Shown piece by piece: positions 9,486 to 18,132 of a stretch of 64,000 nt of DNA; position 1 is the first letter of the stretch; each line of letters starts with the position of its first letter. The position numbers were made by a program, and so were the translations under genes. The notes under the pieces were generated by a model. The model did no database searches and was not told the origin of the DNA. It saw only the letters and a list, made by a program, of their open reading frames with translations. The DNA is from Roseimaritima multifibrata (GTDB lineage: Bacteria > Planctomycetota > Planctomycetia > Pirellulales > Pirellulaceae). The DNA lies in NCBI RefSeq assembly GCF_007741495.1, contig NZ_CP036262.1:2046001-2110000 (forward strand), given 5' to 3'.

Positions 9486-10691
9486 CTAGACTTCCTCGTC
9501 CACAAAAATGATGTGGCGGAAGTAGTGTTGTGACTCGAAACTGGCCCCGAGTGCCCCGATCAGTAGCCCCAGCGAACTGCTTAAGATACACATTCGCAGC
9601 TTTAACACGAATCCGACTTCGCCTGCGCTTAATTCCGAAGAAGCTGCCCAGGATTTGATTAACGTTGCCCCGAATAGAGAGCTGCTGATCGTCGTACCAA
9701 TTAGCAGTAGGCACAGCCACATCACAATCATACCGATTAGGACAATACCGTTTGCGGAGGCCATGGTAACGATTGTTTGCTCGCTGGGCCGATGCCCGTG
9801 GTTCAGCAGCAACTGTTGTCGAATGATTACGTAGCCTGTCGTTAGTAACCAAGCCGCAGCGGTCAGCAACGCAAGACTGGACCAGGTTTGCGCTAATGCC
9901 AAATCCCACGCTTCGGCGGTCATCAGTAGGACAACGACGGTTGATACCGATGCGAGCGTCAACCCGCTCAGTCGACGCGGAAATTGCCAAGGGCGTGCGG
10001 CGGCAATCGCTTCGATGATCTCGCGGCGGTTGATCCATCCGGCTCGCATCGCAAAGGCTGGCACACCCATCCGAAGACCGTCCGCATTTGTTTCTTCCAG
10101 CCTTTGGTCGGCGACTTCACTGAGTGAAATTCGTTGCTGTTCGATCTGCTTTTCAGTGAGTGAATCCATCGCATCGAGCCTGTCGGCATCGTCAGGGTGT
10201 GACATCAGGTTCGTCAGGTCATCGCTGCTGTTGAGACCCGACAAATGCGAGAGCGAGTGCAGCATCAACCGGCTGAGCCGATGAGCCACGCGACGCACCC
10301 GCGTTGCTTCATCGGTTGTCTCGCCAAACGCGACCGGATCAATCAACGAGAAAGAAAGCACCGCCGCATCGAGTGGTCGACTGAGTGCAGCCAAACAATG
10401 GGGCGTGTAGTAACTTGCAAGGTCAGCGGCTGTCAGCACAAGGGAGTAGTCCCAATGTCGTGAATCGCGTTCTTTGACGGCTTGTTGCAGCAGGACGCTT
10501 GGCTGCACGACACTTGCATCAACCAATTCAGGTCTCCGGACAATGAACAAGTTGAAATCGAAGTCAGGAAAGTGTTCTTGCAGATACTCTTTTGAAGTCT
10601 TCGTAGCGAAATGGGTTGCCCGCTCGTCGACTTCGTCTAGCAAGCCGGCGATGATGATTCCGATTTCGATTAGCGGCTTGGATTTCGTCAT
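9486..10691 (-). CDS. Membrane protein with degenerate metzincin-like N-terminal domain
   Basis: This 401-residue protein has a soluble N-terminal domain (about 1-215) and four C-terminal membrane helices (about 235-390). The N-terminal domain reads like a metzincin or archaemetzincin fold: a strand-like segment (SLVLTAADL), a VLSFSLID strand, then a helix with H145-S-L-S-H149-L-S-G152-L-N followed by LTNLM as a possible Met-turn. The glutamate of HExxH is Ser146 and the third His position is Asn154, so if the homology is real the enzyme is inactive. It lies 67 bp downstream of the SPW gene in the same direction and may be the last gene of that operon. Confidence 0.7.
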   Translation of the reverse strand: MTKSKPLIEIGIIIAGLLDEVDERATHFATKTSKEYLQEHFPDFDFNLFIVRRPELVDASVVQPSVLLQQAVKERDSRHWDYSLVLTAADLASYYTPHCLAALSRPLDAAVLSFSLIDPVAFGETTDEATRVRRVAHRLSRLMLHSLSHLSGLNSSDDLTNLMSHPDDADRLDAMDSLTEKQIEQQRISLSEVADQRLEETNADGLRMGVPAFAMRAGWINRREIIEAIAAARPWQFPRRLSGLTLASVSTVVVLLMTAEAWDLALAQTWSSLALLTAAAWLLTTGYVIIRQQLLLNHGHRPSEQTIVTMASANGIVLIGMIVMWLCLLLIGTTISSSLFGATLIKSWAASSELSAGEVGFVLKLRMCILSSSLGLLIGALGASFESQHYFRHIIFVDEEV

Positions 10692-10758
10692 GCTGTTTGG
10701 TGGCCATGATTGTCCCGGTCACGAGCGTGTGGAGGGAGCGGGTTTGGTGACAACCTTC

Positions 10759-11097
10759 CTACACTCGCTCACGCCAAGCGATAGGCGGAGTCGATGCTTC
10801 ATTCGGAATCAGTGCGATCATTAATAGAAACAGTCCGACGACGATGTGATTTTGATGCTCAAACGGCGGAGGCGTTCCCGCGAATCGTCCCCAAATGATT
10901 AAGCCAACGGCGACCAACAAGGTCAATAAATGAGCGTTTCGAGTGGGATGCCAGTAGGATAATCCGGCAAGGAGGGCGATCAGGAACGCGACACCCAGAT
11001 CGGCAGCCATCAGTAACTGGTCTGAAGATGCGTGAAAAATCCAAGGGCTCATCGCGAGCCAAACCGCTGTCATGATTTCGACCACTCGTCCCCACAT
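10759..11097 (-). CDS. SPW repeat membrane protein
   Basis: A 112-residue membrane protein with two pairs of helices. The SPW signature sits in the first half (AVWLAMSPWIF), and a degenerate counterpart (FEHQNHIVVGLFLLMIALIP) in the second half. Its ATG shares one base with the stop of the VKOR-like gene; a GTG at 11098-11100 overlapping that stop by 4 bp is equally plausible. Translational coupling to VKOR and the epimerase indicates a common pathway, but the biochemical function of SPW proteins is not established. Confidence 0.85.
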   Translation of the reverse strand: MWGRVVEIMTAVWLAMSPWIFHASSDQLLMAADLGVAFLIALLAGLSYWHPTRNAHLLTLLVAVGLIIWGRFAGTPPPFEHQNHIVVGLFLLMIALIPNEASTPPIAWRERV

Positions 11098-11708
11098 CAC
11101 GCCTCCTCCCTCGCCAACAGCGTTTCCGCTGCTCGCTCAAACGCTTCGTCGCGATATCCCCAAAAAGCGCGCCATAGTAGTCGCCTGTCGTGATTCTGTG
11201 TCCAAACGAGCTTCAGATACATTAAAGATGCTCGGACCTCATCCCAAGCCCAATAGACCAGGATCAGCGAGATAAGAGCAGTGACCAAGCAAAGAAAGCA
11301 CCAATCGCCAACGATGAACGCTTGGCATAACACCAAGATTACGCTGACGATGCCCAGGGGAATCACATCGATACCAAACAAAATTACCAGCCACGGTCGG
11401 TATTGCCATCGCCGGGGCGACCCGGCGAAACCAAGGATCGCGTCGCCGAGGTAGGCGATCACGCCGAGCGCCGCATCATGAATTCCCAAAATTCCGTACA
11501 TCTTTTTCGCTGTATCGGATTTCAGCACGTGATTGCTACCCTCGCCGAAGACCGGGTCCCATGAACTTTCGATTAGGCCCCACTGATACATTGACAGATG
11601 TGTCGAAATCGCCGCCGCGACGAATGCAAGCAGGCAAATCGGAATCCGCTGACTCCAAGCCGATGGATTGTGTTTGTAAGGTGGGACGTGTGCGTTAAGG
11701 TCGGTCAT
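11097..11708 (-). CDS. Vitamin K epoxide reductase (VKOR)-like membrane protein
   Basis: The predicted 203-residue protein starts at the ATG at 11708, overlapping the epimerase stop by 4 bp (ATGA). It has a four-to-five-helix VKOR-type core with a lumenal segment resembling the family's WDPVFGxGSxxVLxSD stretch and a CxxC pair (Cys137, Cys140) in GDWCFLC. The loop cysteines that relay electrons in classical VKORs are not seen; Cys25 in the first helix and Cys128 are the only others. It may therefore act on a different quinone or thiol partner. Confidence 0.82.
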   Translation of the reverse strand: MTDLNAHVPPYKHNPSAWSQRIPICLLAFVAAAISTHLSMYQWGLIESSWDPVFGEGSNHVLKSDTAKKMYGILGIHDAALGVIAYLGDAILGFAGSPRRWQYRPWLVILFGIDVIPLGIVSVILVLCQAFIVGDWCFLCLVTALISLILVYWAWDEVRASLMYLKLVWTQNHDRRLLWRAFWGYRDEAFERAAETLLAREEA

Positions 11709-12763
11709 TTTTCCAGCCCGTTCATCTGGTACCAATGATCGGGGGCATCCATCAGTGATTCGGTGATCTTCGGCAATGTCGTGGCGAGGGCATGCTTTGG
11801 TTCCCAGCCGAGCAACTCTTTCGCCCGCGAGATATTGAGAGCGTAGTGGTCATCGGCCATGTCGACCATGAACGGTTTGATAAATGCTTCGCCACCGGAC
11901 AGCGTGTCGGTGACCGCCGCCCCCGCTTTGGCAACGGGTTTGGGGACATGCAACGTCGTCCACTCGTGTGCGTGTAGCTGTTTCCCGATCAGGTTTTGCA
12001 ACGTTTGATAGGCGATCGGCTCGGCTTCGCCAATTAGAATGGCGGTCTTCGGGGCGATGGCATCACGTCGCTCGACTGTACGGCCGATAGCGTCCACCAC
12101 ATCGTCAAGGTGGACGACCGACTGTCCCGCGTCGGTATTGCCGGGAAAGAAGTGCCCTTGAAAATCGTTTTCGTAAATCCGTTTGACTTGCTGGACAAGC
12201 GTTGGTTGACAGCCGAAGTCCGTATAGATCCCAGCGATCCGCAGAAATACAGAACGGACATTGGGGTGGCCGTCTCGAATCAATCGCTCGGTTTCGATCT
12301 TGCTTTGGGGATAGGGCCATTTAGCCTCTTGTGGATCGTCTTCACGGATATGATCGCCGATTGCACAGGGGGCATGTACCAGCATGGTGCTGGTGAAGAC
12401 AAACTGATCGAATTCAAAATCTTCCAGTTCATTGAGTAACCGGTCGGTTCCATTGATTGTGACTTTTTCGTACAGGTCGCTATCCTCGCCCGAGAAATCA
12501 TAATAAGCCGCCATATGCACGACGCTTGCCAGTTTGCCTCCCGTCAACCGTCGAACCTTTTCCATTGCCGCTCGAACGGAAACCGAATTGGTGACATCAC
12601 ATTCGATGTCGCGAACATGTTCTTGGGCCTTCGGAGGCTCTGGCCAGCCGACGCGATCGAATCCGAAAACTCGGTACCCCAGTTCGGTCAAGCGAGTGCA
12701 GACAGGACGACCAAGCAGACCGGAGCTGCCGGTAACAATTACGGCGGGGCGAGTTTCAGACAT
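11705..12763 (-). CDS. NAD-dependent epimerase/dehydratase (extended SDR)
   Basis: A 352-residue protein from the ATG at 12763, with GGAAGGAAA just upstream. A Rossmann glycine motif (TGSSGLLGRP) at residues 8-17 and the SDR catalytic Tyr-x-x-x-Lys as YPQSK are visible; the Ser-region is FVFTSTMLVHAP. It is the first gene of the coupled epimerase-VKOR-SPW operon. The substrate is probably a nucleotide sugar or related polyol, not deducible from sequence. A longer reading from 12811 adds an improbable basic extension. Confidence 0.88.
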   Translation of the reverse strand: MSETRPAVIVTGSSGLLGRPVCTRLTELGYRVFGFDRVGWPEPPKAQEHVRDIECDVTNSVSVRAAMEKVRRLTGGKLASVVHMAAYYDFSGEDSDLYEKVTINGTDRLLNELEDFEFDQFVFTSTMLVHAPCAIGDHIREDDPQEAKWPYPQSKIETERLIRDGHPNVRSVFLRIAGIYTDFGCQPTLVQQVKRIYENDFQGHFFPGNTDAGQSVVHLDDVVDAIGRTVERRDAIAPKTAILIGEAEPIAYQTLQNLIGKQLHAHEWTTLHVPKPVAKAGAAVTDTLSGGEAFIKPFMVDMADDHYALNISRAKELLGWEPKHALATTLPKITESLMDAPDHWYQMNGLEK

Positions 12764-12990
12764 CGTTTCCTTCCACGTTTTAAAGAATGAACGTATCCGG
12801 TGATTTCGCAAGTTTTATGCCATGTCGTTTCGCTTGCTTCCAGCTTTCGAAACCAGGATTTTCTCAGTCCCGTGCGTTCCGCGTAGATGTCGACGTAGCG
12901 ACTTAGTTTCGTTCCCGCGAACCAAATAGCGGTGGCTGCGATTGCAAAGACGATCGCATTGGTCGCTAACGATTGCTCGGAAAAGTGCAT
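12739..12990 (-). pseudogene. Remnant of a Na+/Ca2+ exchanger-type antiporter N-terminus
   Basis: Reading from the ATG at 12988-12990, a first helix (NAIVFAIAATAIWFAGTKLS) is followed by RYVDIYAERTGL. This is the start-pattern of cation/Ca2+ exchanger family proteins (helix 1, AD-x-IAERTGLG). Similarity ends there; the rest of the about 350-residue protein is absent and the frame runs out inside the epimerase leader. I read this as a truncated pseudogene. The match covers only about 40 residues, so it is tentative. Confidence 0.35.
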
Positions 12991-13209
12991 GGCATTCAAC
13001 GGTTTAATCGTCTTTCGATCCTTTGGTTCCCGGCTGTCGCTACCGCGTCCCTCCCGGCGTCCGTTCCGGTGTCGCCGCAATCCGTTATCGCCGCAATCAG
13101 CGTGCCACACGGCATAGCATTTGCGATGCAGCGATGGCGGTTGCGGTGAAGAACGCCGAAGCGAAGGTTTGCTCTTTGGATATTGAATATTTGCCCTCTG
13201 AATAATGAG

Positions 13210-13428
13210 ATGATGATGATGACGACACTACATCATGTTGCTGTTGCTTCGCTCTGTATTGCGATTGCGACGATAGTCGGCTGCGATGGTTCGGCTGATT
13301 TGACTGAAGACTCGACTCGGTTGGAGGTCGAGGTGCCCAAGGTTGAAATCGGTGAGGAACCGGTCGACATGGATCTTGGTACTGACGACGACGTAGATAT
13401 CGATACGCCCGTCAGTGGCGACTCATAG
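13210..13428 (+). CDS. Small acidic lipoprotein
   Basis: About 72 residues. Four consecutive ATGs at 13210-13221 leave the exact start open. A hydrophobic signal ending in ATIVGC forms a lipobox, after which the mature chain is strongly acidic (LEVEVPKVEIGEEP; GTDDDVDIDTP). No fold is predicted. It sits 126 bp before the cytochrome oxidase operon in the same orientation. Small acidic lipoproteins of this type are common in planctomycetes and their role is unknown. Confidence 0.7.
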   Translation: MMMMTTLHHVAVASLCIAIATIVGCDGSADLTEDSTRLEVEVPKVEIGEEPVDMDLGTDDDVDIDTPVSGDS

Positions 13429-13554
13429 ACGCTGGCATGCTTGCAGCGGCCTCGCGGAAAATTTCAATCTTGCGGAAATCGATGTTTCGAGCCCTCTTGT
13501 TGGCGCGACGATTGACCGCTTACGCACCACGCCGAACGAAAATCAAACAGCGAC

Positions 13555-14538
13555 ATGAATGGTTCGGCGTCTCAGTCAGCACTTGATACTGCGGGGAAGG
13601 GTGCGGAGAAAATTTCCGAACTGTTTTACTGGATGGCCGGTGGCGCGTCGGTGATTTGGATCGTCGTGATCGGATTAGTGATTTACGCGATTTATTCGCG
13701 ACGCGAACATCCCCTGCGGATGACTCGCTGGTTGGTAATCGGCGGCGGTGCTGTCGTGCCGGTAATCGTCTTGACATTGCTGCTGAGTTACGGGCTTGCG
13801 CTGCTGCCAGATCTACAGCGCCCCGCACCGGCAGGAAGTCCAGTCATCGAGGTGGTGGGCGTGCGCTGGTGGTGGCGGGTCATTTACCGTGACGCGGCTG
13901 GCGATCGTATCGAAACCGCGAATGAAATCTACTTGCCGGTCGATCAACCAGTCGAGTTTCAATTGACCAGTGAGGACGTGATTCATTCGTTTTGGATTCC
14001 GACGCTTGGCGGGAAGGTGGATATGATGCCAGGACGCACCACTCGCTTGAAACTCCATCCAACGCAAGAGGGAGTTTTTAGTGGAGTGTGTGCTGAGTAC
14101 TGCGGTACGGCCCATTCGCAAATGCGTTTCCGAGTTGTCGTCACCGATCAGGCAAGTTTCGAAGAGTGGCTCGTTAAGCAAGGAAATGATCTCGCGGTGC
14201 CCCGCGACCGGTCCGGTGGTTCCGGACCAGAGCGTTTGTTGCCTGACGCTACAAGTGCGCCGACGGCCCAGGGCGAGCAAGTTTTCCTGTCGCGGGGCTG
14301 TTCCGCCTGTCATGCCATCCGGGGCACATCCGCCGACGGGAGCGTCGGCCCCGATTTGACCCACTTTGGTTCACGGCTATCTATCGCTGCTGGTGTGCTG
14401 GATAACACGCCGGAGAATCTTGCCTTGTGGCTTGAGGATACACATGGAGTGAAGCCTGGTGTGGAGATGCCTGAGTTCGAAGCCCTTTGCGACACTGAGA
14501 TTGATTTTTTAGTTCAATTCTTAGGATCATTGCAATGA
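13555..14538 (+). CDS. ctaC: Cytochrome c oxidase subunit II with fused cytochrome c domain
   Basis: A 327-residue protein with two N-terminal membrane helices and a periplasmic cupredoxin domain. The CuA site is C179-A-E-Y-C183-G-T-A-H-S-Q-M, and the aromatic electron-entry patch is VRWWWRV. A C-terminal class I cytochrome c domain binds haem through C249-S-A-C252-H253, with Met ligand probably in VEMPEF. This architecture is the caa3-type subunit II, where the fused haem accepts electrons from soluble cytochrome c. The gene overlaps the subunit I gene by 4 bp (ATGA). Confidence 0.95.
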   Translation: MNGSASQSALDTAGKGAEKISELFYWMAGGASVIWIVVIGLVIYAIYSRREHPLRMTRWLVIGGGAVVPVIVLTLLLSYGLALLPDLQRPAPAGSPVIEVVGVRWWWRVIYRDAAGDRIETANEIYLPVDQPVEFQLTSEDVIHSFWIPTLGGKVDMMPGRTTRLKLHPTQEGVFSGVCAEYCGTAHSQMRFRVVVTDQASFEEWLVKQGNDLAVPRDRSGGSGPERLLPDATSAPTAQGEQVFLSRGCSACHAIRGTSADGSVGPDLTHFGSRLSIAAGVLDNTPENLALWLEDTHGVKPGVEMPEFEALCDTEIDFLVQFLGSLQ

Positions 14539-17018
14539 ACGGACAGGCCCAGCGGTTACTGAATGCGTGGCGTAAACCGAAGGGGTGGCGGTACTGGTCT
14601 GCCGTAAATAATTCCGAAGTCGGACTTTGGTACACGATTACCGCGTTTGCCTTTTTTCTGTTCGGCGGTCTGCTCGCGCTAGCCATGCGAATTCAACTTG
14701 CGGTTCCCGGCAACGATTTTCTCACGGCGGAGCAATACAACCAAGTTTTTACGATGCATGGCAGCGTCATGATGTTCCTGTTCGCCGTGCCGATTCTTGA
14801 AGCGATCTCGATCCTATTGCTTCCCCAGATGATGGGAGCAAGAGACCTTCCGTTTCCTCGTTTGTCAGCGTATGGGTTCTGGTCGTTCTTGATCGGCGGT
14901 GTCTTCGTTTGCGGTTCGTTGTTCTTTGGTGCCGGACCACGCGGCGGATGGTTCATGTATCCGCCAATGACGACTCAATATCAAACCGACGTAGGAGCCG
15001 ATATCTGGTTGCTGGGATTGTCGTTCATCGAAATTGCGTCCATTGCGGCGGCAGTCGAACTGATCGTCGGCGTCCTGAAATGTCGCCCACCTGGAATGCG
15101 ATTGAACCTGATTCCACTTTATGCTTGGTACATTCTGGTGGTCGCGGGAATGATTCTGTTCGCCTTTCCTCCGTTGATTGCCGGGGACCTCTTGATGGAG
15201 TTGGAACGGGCACTCGATTGGCCGTTCTTTGACGCATCCCGCGGCGGTGATCCAATGTTGTGGCAGCATCTGTTTTGGATTTTCGGACATCCTGAAGTCT
15301 ATATCGTGTTCCTGCCATCGATCGCATTGGTGGCGATGATCGTGCCGACGTTTGCTCGGACACCGATGGTCGGGTACAGCTGGATTGTGCTGGCGGCGGT
15401 CGGCACGGGGTTCCTGAGTTTTGGGTTGTGGGTTCATCATATGTTCACAACCGGTTTACCGGGGATCACAATCGGGATCTTCTCTGCCGCATCCGAAGCG
15501 GTAGCAATTCCAACCGGGGTGCAAATATTTTGCTTCATCGCTACGCTGCTGGTTGGTCGAGTGACAAAGTCAGTCTGTTTGCTATTCGTATTGGCGGGAC
15601 TTGCGACGTTCATTATCGGCGGTCTGACGGGAGTGATGGTCGCGGTCGCACCGTTTGACTACCAAGCGCATGACACCTATTTCATCGTTGGACATTTACA
15701 CTACGTCTTAGTTGGCGGCACGATCTTTCCGATTGTTGCAGGCTTCTACTACTTTTATCCCCTGATCACAGGGAAGCTGCTTTCTGAGCGACTTGGCACG
15801 ATTGCGTTTTGGCTAATGATGATCGGCTTCAACGTTAGTTTTTTTCCGATGCATCTAACTGGATTGATCGGGATGCCGCGGCGAGTCTATACGTATCCCG
15901 CAGAGATGGGATTCGATAACTTGAATTTGCTCTCGTCAATTGGAGCTTTTGTATTGGCGGGCGGTTTTCTGGTTTTCTTGTGGGACCTCCTGCGGCCCAA
16001 GCGTAAACAACCTGCCGCGCCCAGGAACGTGTGGAATGCCGGAACGCTCGAATGGTTGGCTGAGGTTCCCGACCAACCGTGGGGCGTCCGCAGCATTCCT
16101 GTCATCAAGTCCCGATATCCGCTCTGGGATCAAGAGAACTTCGTTCGTGATGTCGACGAGGGAAAATTCTACCTTCCGGACGCTGAGGAAGGTCTGCGAG
16201 AGACGCTTGTGACCTCAACGGTTGAGGCGACGCCAATCCTGTGCCTACGAGTTCCCGGCCCAACGTTTCTGAGTTTTTGGGCGGCAGTCTTCACCGCAGG
16301 AGTGTTCGTCTTCAGCACGTTTCATTGGTACGTCGCCGCGGGTGTCAGCGGGGTTTTCGCACTCTTTACCATCCTGCGATGGCTTTGGACCGGCACCGCG
16401 ATCATTCCCAAAAAGACCGAGAAGGATGTTGGCTTGGGGCTGACACTGCCGACTTACGTTTCGGGACCCGATGCGGTCGGCTGGTGGGCCATGTTCATTA
16501 CGATGCTTGGCGACATGACCGCGTTTATGTCGCTGGTATTTGGCTATTTTTTCTACTGGACCGTTCACGAAGATTTTCCACCCAAAGGTGTTCAAGGTCC
16601 TGGAATTTTCTGGCCGATGATTTCGCTGGCTGCTGCCTTGGCGGCCTGGGGGCTGATGCTGCTCTCGCGAAAACTTAATCGTCGGAAACAAGCTGGCGGA
16701 TTTTACATCAGTACATTGGCGTCCGTTGCTTTGGCATTTGTGGTTGCCGGTACGCTGGTCGCCGGACCTAGGCTGCACAACATGGACCCCACGCAGCACG
16801 TTTATCAAGCCTCCGTTTGCGTCTTGGTTTTATGGACGGTGGTGCATCTTGCGGTCGGGATTGTGATGCAACTGTACTGCATCGCAAGGCGGGCGGCAGG
16901 GAAGATGACGGACCGATTTGATGCCGACATTGTCAACGTGACACTGTATTGGCATTTCATGATGTTGACCGTAGGTATCACGGGACTGACGATTGCCTTG
17001 TTTCCGCTGGTGGCGTGA
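14535..17018 (+). CDS. ctaD: Cytochrome c oxidase subunit I fused to subunit III-like domain
   Basis: The first approximately 530 of 827 residues are a haem-copper oxidase subunit I. Ligands are His75 (low-spin haem), H252-P-E-V-Y256 (CuB with Tyr cross-link), His301-His302 (CuB) and His387/His389 (haem a3 and haem a). After a hydrophilic linker the last approximately 270 residues form a subunit III-like bundle (GPDAVGWWAMFITMLGDMTAFMSL and following helices). The I-III fusion is known in some caa3-type oxidases. It is the proton-pumping catalytic core, inner membrane, working with the ctaC product. Confidence 0.95.
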   Translation: MNGQAQRLLNAWRKPKGWRYWSAVNNSEVGLWYTITAFAFFLFGGLLALAMRIQLAVPGNDFLTAEQYNQVFTMHGSVMMFLFAVPILEAISILLLPQMMGARDLPFPRLSAYGFWSFLIGGVFVCGSLFFGAGPRGGWFMYPPMTTQYQTDVGADIWLLGLSFIEIASIAAAVELIVGVLKCRPPGMRLNLIPLYAWYILVVAGMILFAFPPLIAGDLLMELERALDWPFFDASRGGDPMLWQHLFWIFGHPEVYIVFLPSIALVAMIVPTFARTPMVGYSWIVLAAVGTGFLSFGLWVHHMFTTGLPGITIGIFSAASEAVAIPTGVQIFCFIATLLVGRVTKSVCLLFVLAGLATFIIGGLTGVMVAVAPFDYQAHDTYFIVGHLHYVLVGGTIFPIVAGFYYFYPLITGKLLSERLGTIAFWLMMIGFNVSFFPMHLTGLIGMPRRVYTYPAEMGFDNLNLLSSIGAFVLAGGFLVFLWDLLRPKRKQPAAPRNVWNAGTLEWLAEVPDQPWGVRSIPVIKSRYPLWDQENFVRDVDEGKFYLPDAEEGLRETLVTSTVEATPILCLRVPGPTFLSFWAAVFTAGVFVFSTFHWYVAAGVSGVFALFTILRWLWTGTAIIPKKTEKDVGLGLTLPTYVSGPDAVGWWAMFITMLGDMTAFMSLVFGYFFYWTVHEDFPPKGVQGPGIFWPMISLAAALAAWGLMLLSRKLNRRKQAGGFYISTLASVALAFVVAGTLVAGPRLHNMDPTQHVYQASVCVLVLWTVVHLAVGIVMQLYCIARRAAGKMTDRFDADIVNVTLYWHFMMLTVGITGLTIALFPLVA

Positions 17019-17023
17019 GGAGT

Positions 17024-17452
17024 ATGAATATCAAAGATTCGGCTGCAGCAGAACGCAAACACTCCGATCGCACGGAGCGGTACGGTTTGCGCTATACCCC
17101 AAATCTATGGTGGCTTACGTACTCGCCACTCTGTTGGGCAGCCCATTTTCTGGCCAGCTATTTGACCGCCGCGATTTACTGCGCCAAGGGTGGTTCGGCG
17201 GATGGCGACGCATTGCCGGTCCGGATCGCCGTTGCAATCTTCACCATCATTGCACTGTCGTTGATCGCGTCGGTAGGCAGAAGAAGTTTGCGAGTGCATT
17301 GTGTGGGACAGGCGACGCTGCCACATGATGATGACACGCTGCTCGATGAGCAGCGTTTCCTCGGATTTGCTGCGTTGCTGTTGTCGTTGCTGAGCGGTAT
17401 CGCAACGCTCTACACAGCACTCGTCTTCGTTTTTATGGAGACTTGTCACTGA
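17024..17452 (+). CDS. Small membrane protein of the oxidase operon
   Basis: A 142-residue protein from the ATG at 17024, only 5 bp after ctaD and with GAGGAG at its ribosome site. It has three or four membrane helices (about 28-50, 66-85, 115-140). A family name is not certain; position and topology suggest an accessory or assembly subunit of the oxidase, comparable to the small subunit IV slot of other cta operons. Its stop overlaps the ctaG start by one base. Confidence 0.7.
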   Translation: MNIKDSAAAERKHSDRTERYGLRYTPNLWWLTYSPLCWAAHFLASYLTAAIYCAKGGSADGDALPVRIAVAIFTIIALSLIASVGRRSLRVHCVGQATLPHDDDTLLDEQRFLGFAALLLSLLSGIATLYTALVFVFMETCH

Positions 17453-18132
17453 TGCGATTGGCGACTTGGAATCTTGGCTGGATTTTGCTCGCGTTGGCGT
17501 GGATGGGGCCACTTCCGCGATGGGCCGAAAGTTCGTTTGCCGCGCACATGACGCTGCATATGTTGATCGTCGCTGTAGTGGCACCGCTCCTCTCCATCGC
17601 GATGGCGGGGCTGCGTTTTGATCCTGTACGCAAAGCTCCTGCCTTGTTTTCGCCAATCCCTGCTTCTGTGGGCGAGTTACTGATCGTGTGGGCGTGGCAC
17701 GCTCCGGGATTACATCACTGGGCACGCCATGACCTGTTCGGACTGATCATCGAGCAGGGAATGTTTCTGGCTTCTGGAATGTGGGTGTGGCTGTCCGCAT
17801 TCGGTGGTAGTCAGCCACGCAGCCGCGCGCGAGCGGCTGCCGGAGTCATTGGCCTATTGCTGACTTCGATGCACATGACTTTCCTGGGGGCGTTGCTTGC
17901 GCTGTCGCCACGTCTGTTGTATCAACACCATCATGCGGCATCAGGACTGACGCCGTTGGTGGATCAACATCTCGGTGGCGCGGTGATGCTGGTGGTCGGT
18001 GGGATTGCCTACCTGGCTGGCGGACTTTGGTTGACGAGAGACTTGGTCCGTGAGGTAAATTTCCAGCCAGCTGCCAGGTCCAAAGTGCCCTCAACACAAG
18101 CTGGAAGCTTACGCCAGGAGGTGGTTCAATGA
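17452..18132 (+). CDS. ctaG: CtaG-like cytochrome c oxidase assembly protein (caa3 type)
   Basis: A 226-residue polytopic protein with the caa3_CtaG pattern: H-M-T-L-H-M-L after the first helix, PxSVGELLIVWAWHAPGLHHWA in the middle and TSMHMTFLGALLALSPRLLY late. Histidine- and methionine-rich membrane edges fit copper handling for oxidase maturation. The ATG at 17452 shares one base with the preceding stop, and its own stop overlaps the next gene by 4 bp. An in-frame TTG at 17443 is a less likely start. Confidence 0.88.
   Translation: MRLATWNLGWILLALAWMGPLPRWAESSFAAHMTLHMLIVAVVAPLLSIAMAGLRFDPVRKAPALFSPIPASVGELLIVWAWHAPGLHHWARHDLFGLIIEQGMFLASGMWVWLSAFGGSQPRSRARAAAGVIGLLLTSMHMTFLGALLALSPRLLYQHHHAASGLTPLVDQHLGGAVMLVVGGIAYLAGGLWLTRDLVREVNFQPAARSKVPSTQAGSLRQEVVQ

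Noticed and set aside
9292-10038. 248-codon minus-strand frame partly inside the gene at 9486
   Set aside because: Out-of-frame shadow of the membrane protein gene; Arg-rich and without a domain.
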